A DNA stretch of 64,000 nucleotides from Linyphia triangularis. Taxonomy: Eukaryota; Arthropoda; Arachnida; Araneae; Linyphiidae. The position numbers and the translations under genes are program-made. The notes beneath the pieces are model-generated. The model was not told the DNA's origin. It saw nothing but the letters and a program-made list of their open reading frames with translations, and searched no databases. The stretch spans positions 6,879,501-6,943,500 of the forward strand of contig OZ021729.1 in the NCBI GenBank assembly GCA_963978545.1. Direction: 5' to 3'. This document shows positions 1-11,360 of the stretch, one piece after another (position 1 is the first letter of the stretch; the number at the start of each line of letters is the position of its first letter).

Positions 1-2794
1 TATAACTGTAAAGAAGTATGACAAAGTGATAGATGAAGTGAAAATAGAAGTTGAGTGAAATGTGTTGAAAAAAGTTGAAGACGACAAGAAATTCATAAAT
101 GAGAATTATCATTGACTTATATTAACTTCGTTTTTCTTGCTTATGACAAGAAAATACACTCTTGTTTATTAAGAACCAACTTGATATCTTATCATAGAAT
201 GACAATGATGAAATATCTATACATTAAAAAAAAATACCAAACTTAGACATAGCAAATTTCTTGAAATTCATGTATAATGTGAGAAGTTTTACTGGAAATA
301 TAGAAGATATAACATTGAAAGATGTGAATGTTTCGAAGTACTTTATCAGAAATAAAAAAAATAAAAAAATGCGCTGAGGTCCGCTATAAAATTTTTTAGG
401 AGAAAGTTTAAACAAAATTTAAAATCAAACATGCTTTTAAGTGGGAACACATATATTAAAACTATAGCACATTTAACAATTTATATTATGTCATCTCAGT
501 TGGTATCAAACTGAATAATATGAAAAACAACCACAAACTGAATAAACATGAAAATTATCAATATATGTGGAAAAGTTTCCTTTTTTCACATATAAAAAAA
601 AAAAAATAACACATTGACATACGTTAAGATCACGAAACATGCGTAATCATATACCGATAAGAGCAACCAATGTTGCGGGGAGATATTCACGTGATGGACA
701 ATATCCCATGAATAAATTGAGTGATTTAATTTCTAATGCTACACTATAGATATATTTATTTTTCAAATATATTGACTTTCGAAAAATCATCCTTCAATAT
801 AAGAATGATCATAGTAAGAATAAAAGAAAAGATACTAAGCATTGATTTAAAGTGTATTTATTTCAACTTAGCAACAAATCATATGCGTGAAACGAAAATG
901 GCCTCGAGCCAAAGTATAACTATCCAATTTCATTGATTCCTACAAGGAAATTTTTCTCATCTAGTAATTGAATTTTTTTTTTCTCGTACACATTATAAGT
1001 GTTGTCCAATCAGGTGTAGAATAGCTGAAGATATCCGACCTCTTTCTAAATATTAATAAGTCACTGTTGAAAAACTTATAAAAATTTCAATTTACACTTA
1101 AAGTTTTTTTATATATATATATATATTTCAAAGAATTTTTTCAAATCATTATGTATATTTAAATACTGAAACTTATTCACTTCAATAAATGTATGTTTAA
1201 GTTATAAAACTTGTCGTATGTATTGAAAAATTGTAACTTTTCGTCTTCGTATAAATCGATAACTTATACACTAGTTCTTCATCAATTAATCTTCTAAGTA
1301 AATCTTTCAACGGTAAAAACATACCTATAGCTTTACATTTGTAACAAGTTAAATTGTACATGTTTCATGTGAAAGTTACAAAATTTTATATATTTTCATG
1401 GAAAACATATAAAATTTTAATTTCACGAGAAACATGTACAATTTAACTTGTTACAAATGTAAAGCTATAGGTATGTTTTTACCGTTGAAAGATTTACTTA
1501 GAAGATTAATTGATGAAGAACTAGTGTATAAGTTATCGATTTATACGAAGACGAAAAGTTACAATTTTTCAATACATACGACAAGTTTTATAACTTAAAC
1601 ATACATTTATTGAAGTGAATAAGTTTCAGTATTTAAATATACATAATGATTTGAAAAAATTCTTTGAAATATATATATATATATAAAAAAACTTTAAGTG
1701 TAAATTGAAATTTTTATAAGTTTTTCAACAGTGACTTATTAATATTTAGAAAGAGGTCGGATATCTTCAGCTATTCTACACCTGATTGGACAACACTTAT
1801 AATGTGTACGAGAAAAAAAAAATTCAATTACTAGATGAGAAAAATTTCCTTGTAGGAATCAATGAAATTGGATAGTTATACTTTGGCTCGAGGCCATTTT
1901 CGTTTCACGCATATGATTTGTTGCTAAGTTGAAATAAATACACTTTAAATCAATGCTTAGTATCTTTTCTTTTATTCTTACTATGATCATTCTTATATTG
2001 AAGGATGATTTTTCGAAAGTCAATATATTTGAAAAATAAATATATCTATAGTGTAGCATTAGAAATTAAATCACTCAATTTATTCATGGGATATTGTCCA
2101 TCACGTGAATATCTCCCCGCAACATTGGTTGCTCTTATCGGTATATGATTACGCATGTTTCGTGATCTTAACGTATGTCAATGTGTTATTTTTTTTTTTT
2201 TATATGTGAAAAAAGGAAACTTTTCCACATATATTGATAATTTTCATGTTTATTCAGTTTGTGGTTGTTTTTCATATTATTCAGTTTGATACCAACTGAG
2301 ATGACATAATATAAATTGTTAAATGTGCTATAGTTTTAATATATGTGTTCCCACTTAAAAGCATGTTTGATTTTAAATTTTGTTTAAACTTTCTCCTAAA
2401 AAATTTTATAGCGGACCTCAGCGCATTTTTTTATTTTTTTTATTTCTGATAAAGTACTTCGAAACATTCACATCTTTCAATGTTATATCTTCTATATTTC
2501 CAGTAAAACTTCTCACATTATACATGAATTTCAAGAAATTTGCTATGTCTAAGTTTGGTATTTTTTTTTAATGTATAGATATTTCATCATTGTCATTCTA
2601 TGATAAGATATCAAGTTGGTTCTTAATAAACAAGAGTGTATTTTCTTGTCATAAGCAAGAAAAACGAAGTTAATATAAGTCAATGATAATTCTCATTTAT
2701 GAATTTCTTGTCGTCTTCAACTTTTTTCAACACATTTCACTCAACTTCTATTTTCACTTCATCTATCACTTTGTCATACTTCTTTACAGTTATA
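1..2794. repeat. 2.8-kb near-perfect palindrome (inverted repeat)
   Basis: Bases 1-1366 are the reverse complement of 1429-2794: each position x pairs with 2795-x. The arms look identical wherever I compared them, including a run of 13 A/T near 594/2190 and the (TA)n stretches. The 62-base centre (1367-1428) is only partly complementary. Small open frames occur as mirror pairs (224-415 with 2380-2571; 736-936 with 1859-2059), so they are not evidence of genes. The repeat starts at base 1, so it may continue outside the window. It is either a real fold-back structure or an assembly/fold-back read artefact. Confidence 0.97.
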
Positions 2795-5070
2795 GTATGT
2801 ATCAGTTCAAGTCACTGTTTAAATTTACGTCATTGATTTATTCAGTTCACTCAATCTCTTAGGTCATAATAATTTTATTAAATTTATAAGATTCAACAAA
2901 AAAAAAAACCTACTCATTACACATGAACTTAATATTATTGCACTGGGAAGAACTATAGAAATTTGGACAATAAAAATCTATTACAACAGCTAATAAATTC
3001 AATTTTCGACAAGCATGATAGGATATAAAAATTGTATTTTTTCGTTTTTCTGCTAAAGTTTAAGTTCTCTGTTAGACAATAAAACGTTTGCCTAGAATAA
3101 AATCATAAATTATTCATCATTTATGTACCAACAGTAAAATTATCATTTACATTTTTGTAGATTTTTCTTTTTAACATGATAATGTCTTACATGTAAAGTT
3201 TATTTAATAGTAATTTCCGACTTGAAAATGTAGATAGCATTTATTTTCGATGAGTTTGATTTCAACTGACAAATATATTTCAACATTCAAAGCACATGCG
3301 AGTTATGTGAATAAACCATATGCAACTTAGCTAAATTTAAGTAATTAAGTTGTGAAGTTTTATCTTTGCCATAGAAAATATATTTATTTTTACTGATTTT
3401 TGTTAAGTGCTAAGACGATCTTTTACAAAGTATGTCTTCTTGCAACATGAGAAAAGATGCGAAATGATAAGGACTTCTCTGGTATGCTTTCAATTCCTTG
3501 AGAAATACATTTAGCTTAACTACAAGACTTGTTCCGATTCTGAAGTATGCTATTTCCTATCGTAATTTATAATTTTACATGATACTTGGTTTAAAAGTTG
3601 AAAAAGTTTGCACAAATTTCCTATGTAAGTTCTGCTTCACTGAAAAGTTATCGGTCACAAGCAATAAAAATTTCACTTTGTTTGACTAATGTTATGTATG
3701 TGTTAATTATCATGAGTAATATCAGTTTTATTTGTGTCTTTCGAAAGCGAGCATTCATAAATTTAAAAGGATATTTCAAACTATTTTCAAAATATAAGTA
3801 TCTTTTACAAGTTTTTTCCGGAATGAACTTTACTCAGTTATATTAATATTGAATATTCATCTTACAGAATAAGCCTCTTGTAAAACACATTCCGTTTCAG
3901 TTTTTCTGAAATTTATGTATAAGTTATTTAGAAATTATGGGTGGAAGTTAAAAATCTCTATATTAATGATATATTGTCAGCACCTCTCAAATAAAAAAAA
4001 TTCATGTATAATTTAGTTTGTCCAGATGATGTTCAATTTTACGTAGTAACAAACTCTACATTTTCCAAATTTATGCTAGTTTTTCACAAGAAAAAAAAAT
4101 ATTCTTTAAGTTTGCCTAGCAAACTTTTTTCGGTATTTAAATTTTCTAAGTATATTCCATCACATGAGTAGTTAACTATTTCCACTAAGGAAAATATCTT
4201 ATTATTTTAGTTTGTTTGATTGATGTTAGATTTTTATGTTTCTGATTGGTGATTTGCATATACAGTTTTAAAAACTTTACACAATTCGTAACATATATGT
4301 TAGAAATAATAGTATATCGCATCTGAGATTGAAAAAATTTAAATTAAATCATGTAAAGAAGGTTAAATTTTAAAAACATGTCGTTGAATATGAGTGTTAC
4401 CATGAAAAAAGTTAACTAAATTACTTGTGATTTCCTTTCAGAGTATAAAAAGTTATATAGTTTACATATAATTCGCAAGTTTCTTTCAATTTATCTTAAG
4501 ATGTTTTAAAAGTCTTGCAGGTGATTTTCAAAACTTAAATGCATATCTACAATGTATTTAATATCTACACTTTATTTAATATTCCCCCCCCCCCCAATTC
4601 ACCTTTCTTAGATAAGTAAAATAAACCTTAGTCAGCATGTATTGCACGAGTTAATACGACACCTTAACGTATATTATTACAAAGTAAATTGTCTAAGTCT
4701 TTCTTGAAGTAACATAAATTTCCAACTTGCATTGATTTTCCGATTGAAAAGTAGAGGTGAATTTTTTTCCTTGGAGTATCTATAACTAGTATTTATTTTA
4801 AATCTCTAACCATTTTTCTTCTATGTAACAATTTTGTTAAGTTTTACCCGTATTGTAGCATATAATCTCACTGAGTTTGAACAATATTCAATGTTTTAGA
4901 CAATAGAAAAGTTTTCAAGTAGAAATGATCTTAAATTCTCCAAGTGAATCATATTTTTTGGAAGAAAGTCCATGCGAATTCTACCTTCACTTACTAATGT
5001 GTCTTTGAAATCCACTTCATTCATTCCAAGTTTTCACAAACATTTCATTATGAAAAAGGAAAAGTAGGAA
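2795..5070. other. AT-rich stretch, no recognisable gene
   Basis: Very AT-rich sequence with homopolymer runs, including a C tract near 4584-4595. The longest open frame (3598-3846, plus) has low-complexity composition and no recognisable domain. I see no element ends, RNA gene or convincing promoter. Confidence 0.6.
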
Positions 5071-5280
5071 AACGATAATCTCGAAGACCTGCTGACACAC
5101 CGCAGCATCACCCGCTGCTTGCGCGTCGATGCTGTTGTTCTTGCTGTACAAGTCTCCCGACCTGTTTGAACAAGTTTTAACGTGACTCATCCTCCGGTCT
5201 AAAAATGCCGGCAAGTGGCGTATCACCTACCGCTAACCTGATTGGCTAATTACCGTCACATGCTTATCATCCCGTTTAAA
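5071..5280. other. GC-richer island of unknown nature
   Basis: About 200 bases are clearly GC-richer than the surroundings and include a CCAAT-like motif (gattggctaat near 5240). A short minus-strand frame (5017-5226) crosses it but matches no family I know. It could be a promoter, an exon or a relic insertion. I cannot decide between these. Confidence 0.3.
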
Positions 5281-5284
5281 GACG

Positions 5285-6700
5285 TGAATTTTATATGTAA
5301 AGTAAATTTTTACGCTAACGCTTAAATTCTTTGCTATAGAAAGTTCAAGTATGTTATTTTTTTTTTCTCTTATATGTTACATTTTAAACACATGATATGA
5401 AATTTTTACGTTATGCTTATCTTAGAAATTTTTGAGTATGTTACTTTTTCTTTTATTTAACATTAACCTAAGAGTTTAATTGTATATGAGAAGTAAATTG
5501 TCACGTTAAAGTTTAAAGACATGATATTTACATGTGAAGTAAATTTTCGTGTAAAGGTTGAAATTCTTTATCTTTGAAATTTTTATTCTGTTAAATTTCC
5601 CATTATTTAACATTAACCTAAGAAAATAATTGTGTCTGAAATTTTCGCGTATTGTTTAAATTGTTGTCGAAGAAAGTTTAAGTATGTTATTTTTTTTTCT
5701 TCTCTAATTTAGCATTATTCTTACACATATCAAAGATAAAAATGTTATGTGTGAAATAAATTTTCGCGTATTGTTTCAATTCCTTACCTTATAAATTTTT
5801 AATATTTCTTTTTCTCTAATTTAGCGTTATTCTTACACATTTGAAAGACATAATTTTTATATGTGAGGTAAATTTTCGCGTATTATTTGAATTCTTTGCC
5901 TTATAAATTTTTAGAGTTTCTTTTTTTTATCTTATTTATCGTTGATATAAGAGTATGATAGTACATGTAAAGTTAATTTTAATGTTCAATTTTAAATTCT
6001 TTGCCTTGTAAATTTTTAGTGTTTCTTTTTTCTAAAAGTTAGAGTTGTCATTATACATTTTAAAGACATGAACGGCAATGTTTGAATTCTTTGTCGTAGA
6101 AATTATAGGTATGTTATACTTTCATCCTACATTTCAAATTTAAAGTCGTGATTTTTATATGTGAAGAACATTTTTTACGTTAATGTCAAAGTTATTTGTC
6201 GTACAAAGTTTAAGTGTGTTACTTTTTTTCTTTTATTTAGCGATATTTCTACATATTTTAATATCGGGATTTTTATGTGTAAAGTAAAATTTTACGTTAA
6301 TGTTAAAGTTATTTGTCGTAGAAAGTTTAAGTACGTTACTTTTCTCTTGCATGTTATATTTTAAAGTCGTGATTTTTATACATGAAGGGAATTTTCGCGT
6401 AAAGGTTAAATATTTATCTTAGAAATTTTAAGTAAGTTACTTTTTTTTCTCTTATTTAGCGATATTTTTACACATTTTAAAGTGATTTTTATGTGTAAAG
6501 TAAGTTTTTTTTCGTTAATTTTAAAGTTATTTGTCGTAAAGAGTTTAAGTATGTTACTTTTTTCTCTTATTTAGTGATATTCGTACATATTTTAAAGACA
6601 TGATATTTATTCGTAAAGTAAATTTTCATGTTCACTTTTGAATTCTTAGTTGCAAGATGTTCAAGTATGTTACTTTTTCTCTCTTATTTAAACATTAGAG
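5285..6700. repeat. Degenerate tandem array, units about 102-118 bp
   Basis: A module built around 'atgtgaagtaaatttt', then 'aaattctttg', 'gtatgttactttttt' and 'acattttaaagacatga' recurs about thirteen times. The 'gtaaatttt' landmarks lie near 5295, 5535, 5745, 5855, 6160, 6275, 6380, 6495 and 6610. Units differ by many substitutions and small indels, so the array is old. A further diverged unit may lie at 7384-7480. Confidence 0.75.
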
Positions 6701-7840
6701 TATCCAAAATCAGTTATCACATATCTATTCGGCATTAGCAGCTAGTTCTGTGTTGCCATTCATCAACTTAAGTAAGTATCATTGTACAATAAAAACTATC
6801 TTGATTAATATAACTAACATAGACATATTAATTTCTAACAAGTTTAATGGTAATATAAATTTTAACATAGACAGTAAGTAGCTAAGATATATAATATCGC
6901 TCGCATAGTACAGTATAGCTTTAAATTACAACCGGTTGTAACAAATAGAATCAATTTCAAAGTATTTGAAGGTTGATATATCGAAAAGTTGCGTATTTCC
7001 ACCTCTTTGAAAACATTGTTCTGACTAAAAAGAAATGTTTTTCCTAAACCATTCTGGAAGAAGAAGAAAAAAATTATAGATTCCTCAATAAAATATGGAT
7101 AATACATTTAAAATTTATAAAATTGAGAATAATACTTATATAAATAAAAAAAAATCGTCATTTTTCTATTCAAAGTGATAAATATTTCTAATATTGTATT
7201 GCAAAGTCATGTGTGAACACACTACAACTACTAATTCCCTTCAACAGGGTCAGACTAACTCAACCTAAAAATAATTGTAAAATCATTACTTTAACTTCCA
7301 TAATGGGTTTCAGTTGCTGAATATTAAAAATTAATTCTAGTCTAAGTTCTTTTTGTTGTGTATTCAATCCCTCAAAAACTATGACAATAAAAGAAAAAAA
7401 ATTTTAATGACATGTTAAGCTCTGTAAAAGAAATTTTCACGTTAAGATTGCAAAGTTTAAATTTTTTATCTCATAAATTTTAATTTATATTTATATTTCA
7501 TACTGTTATTGAGAAAATAATGGACTTTATGTGTCTAACATTGATTAAACCTGATTCCTTAAAAGTGTCTTGCGATTATATCTCTCAACATTAGTTTAAA
7601 TGTGTTAAGCACTTATAAAAAAAAAAAAAAAAATCAACTCAATCCGAAACTTTACGCATTTGTGTTAATATATTATCTTTGCATGTTTTTGAAGTTTTTA
7701 ATGGTGAAGCATGAACAGTTATAAACTGTGTAATTTATGTTCCTTCCTACCACTAGATGGCGCTGCAATTACATTAAACTTAGTAGAAAACTGTCTTACT
7801 AAACTGTATAGTCAATGAGAAGAGCATTTGAAATCACGTG
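6701..7840. other. AT-rich stretch, no recognisable gene
   Basis: Only A/T-rich sequence, short homopolymers (for example an A run near 7618-7633) and a possible stray unit of the preceding array (7384-7480). Nothing resembles a coding exon or RNA gene. Confidence 0.5.
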
Positions 7841-7844
7841 ACAT

Positions 7845-7925
7845 ATTCTAACCAATCAGAAGCGAGCTTTTATTTCAACCAATCAAAGGAGACTTAGCTA
7901 TATATCAGGATACAAGATGTTGCCA
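7845..7925 (+). promoter_or_regulatory. Possible promoter block with two CCAAT motifs
   Basis: 'accaatcag' (about 7851) and 'accaatcaaa' (about 7879) precede a TATA-like 'tatatatca' (about 7900), in the order expected of an animal RNA polymerase II promoter. The CRE-bearing tandem array follows directly. No gene is visible downstream, so function is inferred from motif order only. Confidence 0.3.
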
Positions 7926-7933
7926 AAGATGCT

Positions 7934-8550
7934 TAAAAGTAGCCCTAAAACAACTCAACTCCATCCCGCCTAAAACTTAGCATATTTCTATTGCTGCCAT
8001 CGTCTTAAAGGTAAGTTTTGTAAAATCATGAATGACGTCATACCCACTGTGACGTCACTAGTAAAAATACCTATAACTCTAACTTATTCACTTAGAAGCA
8101 GCCCTAGAACAACTCAACTCCGCCTTAAAGGTAAATCGAAACTAAAAAGTGTTGTCATCGCTCTAAACTTTGATATAAAACAAATTATGACGTCATACCT
8201 AATGTGACGTCACGCAATAAAAACCTATCACTCTAACTTATTCACTAAGAAGCAGTCCTAGAACAACTCAACTCCATCCTAAAGGTAAATCGAAACTAAA
8301 AAGTGTTGCCACCGCTCAAAACTTTGATATAAAACAAATTATGAAGTCATATCTACTGTGACGTCACGCAATAAAAGCTTATTACTCTAACTTATTCACT
8401 TAGAAGCAGTCCTAGAACAACTCAACCCCGTCTGAAAGATAAACCGAAACTAAAAAAGTGTTGCCATCGCTCTAAACTTTAATATAAAACACATTATGAC
8501 GTCATACCTACTGTGACGTCATACACAAACAGCTTATAATGAAACTAAAA
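7934..8550 (+). repeat. Tandem repeat of about 153 bp x4 with paired CRE octamers
   Basis: Four units start near 7934, 8095, 8248 and 8402. Each begins with 'agcagccctagaacaactc' or a variant and ends 'gacgtcacgcaataaaa' or similar. Each unit carries two TGACGTCA octamers whose starts are 17 bases apart: 8033/8050, 8188/8205, 8342 (mutated to tgaagtca)/8359 and 8497/8514. TGACGTCA is the full CREB/ATF consensus site. The octamers are conserved at constant spacing while surrounding bases drift. A regulatory role is inference. Confidence 0.8.
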
Positions 8551-8575
8551 CAGCAGCAGGAGGGGAACAACTCCA

Positions 8576-8660
8576 CTCCACTTCCGGTCACGTGATTTCC
8601 GGTGACTTCATATCCGGTGATATCACTTCCTGTGACGTCATATCCGGTCACGCCCCCATA
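8576..8660 (+). promoter_or_regulatory. Cluster of ETS-, E-box- and CRE-type motifs
   Basis: Within about 65 bases the motif 'tccggt' recurs four times (ETS-like), with one CACGTG E-box (about 8590) and one TGACGTCA (8633-8640). A short imperfect repeat of 'ccatac' follows. It continues the CRE theme of the array just upstream. The mix is typical of animal housekeeping-type promoters, but I see no gene starting here. Confidence 0.4.
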
Positions 8661-9304
8661 CCATACCATACCGCATACCGCCATGGCCCCGGATCGGCCT
8701 TTTCTAACTACTCATGTATCTTCTGATTACCAGCCTGTCACTTTAATGATTACACCATCGAAGATTTCTGAAAATTTCCTCAAAAGGATAACGAATGCTA
8801 TTTTTCAAACTTAAAGGGTTTGGTTTGTTAAGCTTTTTTGGTTTTGGAAGCACTTTTTTAAAATATTTATTTGAATGTAAAACTTGTAGTCATTAATTGT
8901 TCCATAATTAAAGCAAGATTTTTTTTTTTTTTAGTATGGCATAATTATTTTTATAAAAGTGCTAATTTTTTAAGTATTTATTTTCGTATTTAAACTCAAG
9001 TTAAAACAAAATAGAACATATTTTTAATTACGAGTAAACATTTTTGCTTGGTGTTAAGGAGGATACTTATATCCAGAAAATAAACTAGATTTTAATTTCA
9101 AACTTAAACTCTACATTATTTCCTCATGGTATTAATTGTCACTTTCGCTACAAAGAGTAGACTGTGAAGAGATTATGGTCATTACTTACATCACGCGTCT
9201 AGAGCGAAAATACCATTATTCCCGTTAAAACATCTATCGTTAATATATTACCAAAACGTAATAAAAAGAACTGATATCTCACCAAAAACAACTAAGCGTT
9301 AAAA
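8661..9304. other. AT-rich stretch, no recognisable gene
   Basis: A short minisatellite-like 'ataccatacc' run lies at the left edge, then AT-rich sequence without element ends or coding signal. A short frame (8602-8814) is generated by the motif cluster and has repetitive composition. Confidence 0.5.
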
Positions 9305-9996
9305 AAAATAGGGGTGTGAAACATCGTACAACTTTCAATTACACTATAATACTGAATTTGTTTATAATACTGAATTTGTGTCATTTGCCGTTTGTATATT
9401 TTTATCATTCATTTAGAAGAAATGGCCAGTTTGGCAATATTTTTAGCAATAATTCTTGTATGGGTCTTTGTAAAAAAAAAAAAAAAAAAAAAAACACTCC
9501 GCCAAATTGATTATTTTAGCGATACTTTTCGATAATTCTTACATAGTCCTTTCTATAAGTGAAACTGCGTGCGGAGAGAAGAAAAAACGATCGTTGATGA
9601 GGTATGCTTAAGGAAAGAGAACTCTGTGTTAAAAGCATTCGTTTTTAACTTTTTACGGAAATTTCGGAGGTGGAGATGATTAGAATACATTAAGAGGCAT
9701 TTTCACAGCGATTTTGAACAAAATCATTAGAGCCGTTTCTTAACAATCATTGAAGAACATGATTTTTTAAATGGCAGCTACCTTATGCGCATACGCTATT
9801 TTGACGAAGACCGTAAAGTTAGGACCCATGGCCACAAGTAACCTTCATACCAAATTTGAACGTAGTAGGGCAATTTGTTCGGGAGTTATGCTAACCACAG
9901 ACAGACATTTTTTGTAGATCACTTTTTTGAAATCAGAATGTGCCAAGACGTGAAGAAATGCAAAAAATAAAAAAAAAAATTTTAAAAAAAAAAATC

Positions 9997-10032
<36 letters not shown>

Positions 10033-10090
10033 TTTTTTATAGAATGCTATACTTTCATTACCCTATGTATACCTATGTAATTAAAAGTAA
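9305..10090 (+). repeat. Unclassified interspersed repeat, copy 1 of 3
   Basis: Starts near 'aaaataggggtgtgaaacat' and ends near 'actttcattaccctatgtat'. It is clearly related to 54684-55400 (same strand) and 56462-57097 (opposite strand). Shared internal phrases include 'aactttcaattacactataa' and 'gggagttatgcta'. No protein is encoded. It holds an A run (9471-9494) and a long A/T homopolymer block (9965-10040). I found no clear terminal inverted repeats or target duplication, so the class is open. Confidence 0.7.
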
Positions 10091-10361
10091 AAAAGTCAAG
10101 TAAAATAGTTAGCTGAAAAAAGTTATGAAATCTTTGCAGGCCATTTTTTGGAAATAATCTTATTGTATATGCTTGTGCTACTTGTACCATCCTATTGAAT
10201 AGCGATCAATTCTATAAAAGGCTATCCTACCAATACTACCAAATGAGGCTCCTAAAAATAATCCCAATTTATTTAATTGTGTACGAGTAAAACTACCACA
10301 AAGAAATGAAATGCGGCCCCGCTTGGGAACAACAATTAGATTCTTAACGATTAGACTTAAC

Positions 10362-10362
<1 letters not shown>

Positions 10363-10437
<75 letters not shown>
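10363..10437. repeat. (TA)n microsatellite
   Basis: About 75 bases of uninterrupted TA dinucleotides. Confidence 0.97.
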
Positions 10438-10440
<3 letters not shown>

Positions 10441-11150
10441 GACGATTCAAATTTTATATATTTCAAGTAATAATATTTTTAAGATTGTGGATACATATTA
10501 GTTGCAAAATATCTATAATTAAATTAAGATAGCAAATGTACATATTAAAAAGTAAATTTCGATTAATTTTAATTCCAATACGAAAATTACATTTTTTTTA
10601 ATAGTATCTAGGAATTCAGTTATGTAAAACTAAAAGTGGAATTTTATAAAGTTCCTACAGTAAAATTAAATATGGGATGTTTTTTTAAATTTTCATATAA
10701 ATATTCATTAGTATAAAAATATAATTCATGTAAAAATTTATTGTATTATTTGAATTTGATGGTATTCGTCCACTCAGATGTCTATTCATTAAATCTATCT
10801 GAATAAGAGAAAAGTGTATTACTCTAAAAGGTCTGATAAATTTTGTTTACAGGGATGAGATAAACCCATTCTTAAATGTTATTTAGAAAAACTTATAAAT
10901 ATCTTTAAACATAAATTTCCACCGAAATAAATTTCTGAAGGAACCATTTATTCATCTTTGTTGTCTTCGTAGGATCAAAATTCTTGGAAATCCTTCCCTT
11001 TTCGTTATCCTTTATCATATCGTCATCTATCGCAATAGGGAATTACAGCATCTTTTTAATTTTCTTAAAAATTCATTCATTTGATGCAAAAAATATTTAA
11101 AATTCTAAATGCGTCAACGAAATTTTTTTAAAAAATGTATTTTTTTAATT
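10438..11150. other. AT-rich stretch left of the ISL2EU-like element
   Basis: No coding signal. The transposon's left terminus is probably in the right part of this stretch or just after it, but I could not identify a convincing terminal inverted repeat by eye. Confidence 0.4.
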
Positions 11151-11228
11151 ATTAAAAGTTTGAAATCGTTAAAAATAGCCGGAAACGTGATGCAATCGAA
11201 AACGTCTTCCGATTGGTCTTCTGAAATG

Positions 11229-11236
11229 TGACGTCA
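11229..11236 (+). promoter_or_regulatory. CRE octamer upstream of the nuclease gene
   Basis: A perfect TGACGTCA lies about 130 bases before the ATG at 11361, with an inverted CCAAT-type 'gattggtc' at about 11211. This suits the promoter of the plus-strand gene. The functional role is inferred. Confidence 0.4.
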
Positions 11237-11360
11237 CTCGACCCCTCCTGCGGTCCTCACACTTCCATTCCGTACTGCATTTACATTTGATTTACCGTTT
11301 CGGTTTCGGACGAATTTCGCTACTTTTATAGGTTTCTTTTTTATTTGCTCTAATTTGAAT

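Noticed and set aside
224..2571. Mirror-image short open frames (63 and 66 residues) in the first 2.8 kb
   Set aside because: Each occurs twice only because the region is a palindrome. Composition is low-complexity, there is no domain and no codon signal.
5285..6700. CRISPR array
   Set aside because: Units are long, diverged and variable in length, without short identical repeats and unique spacers, and the genome is eukaryotic.
10311..10532. Open frame with an Ile-Tyr repeat
   Set aside because: It is the (TA)n microsatellite read in one frame.
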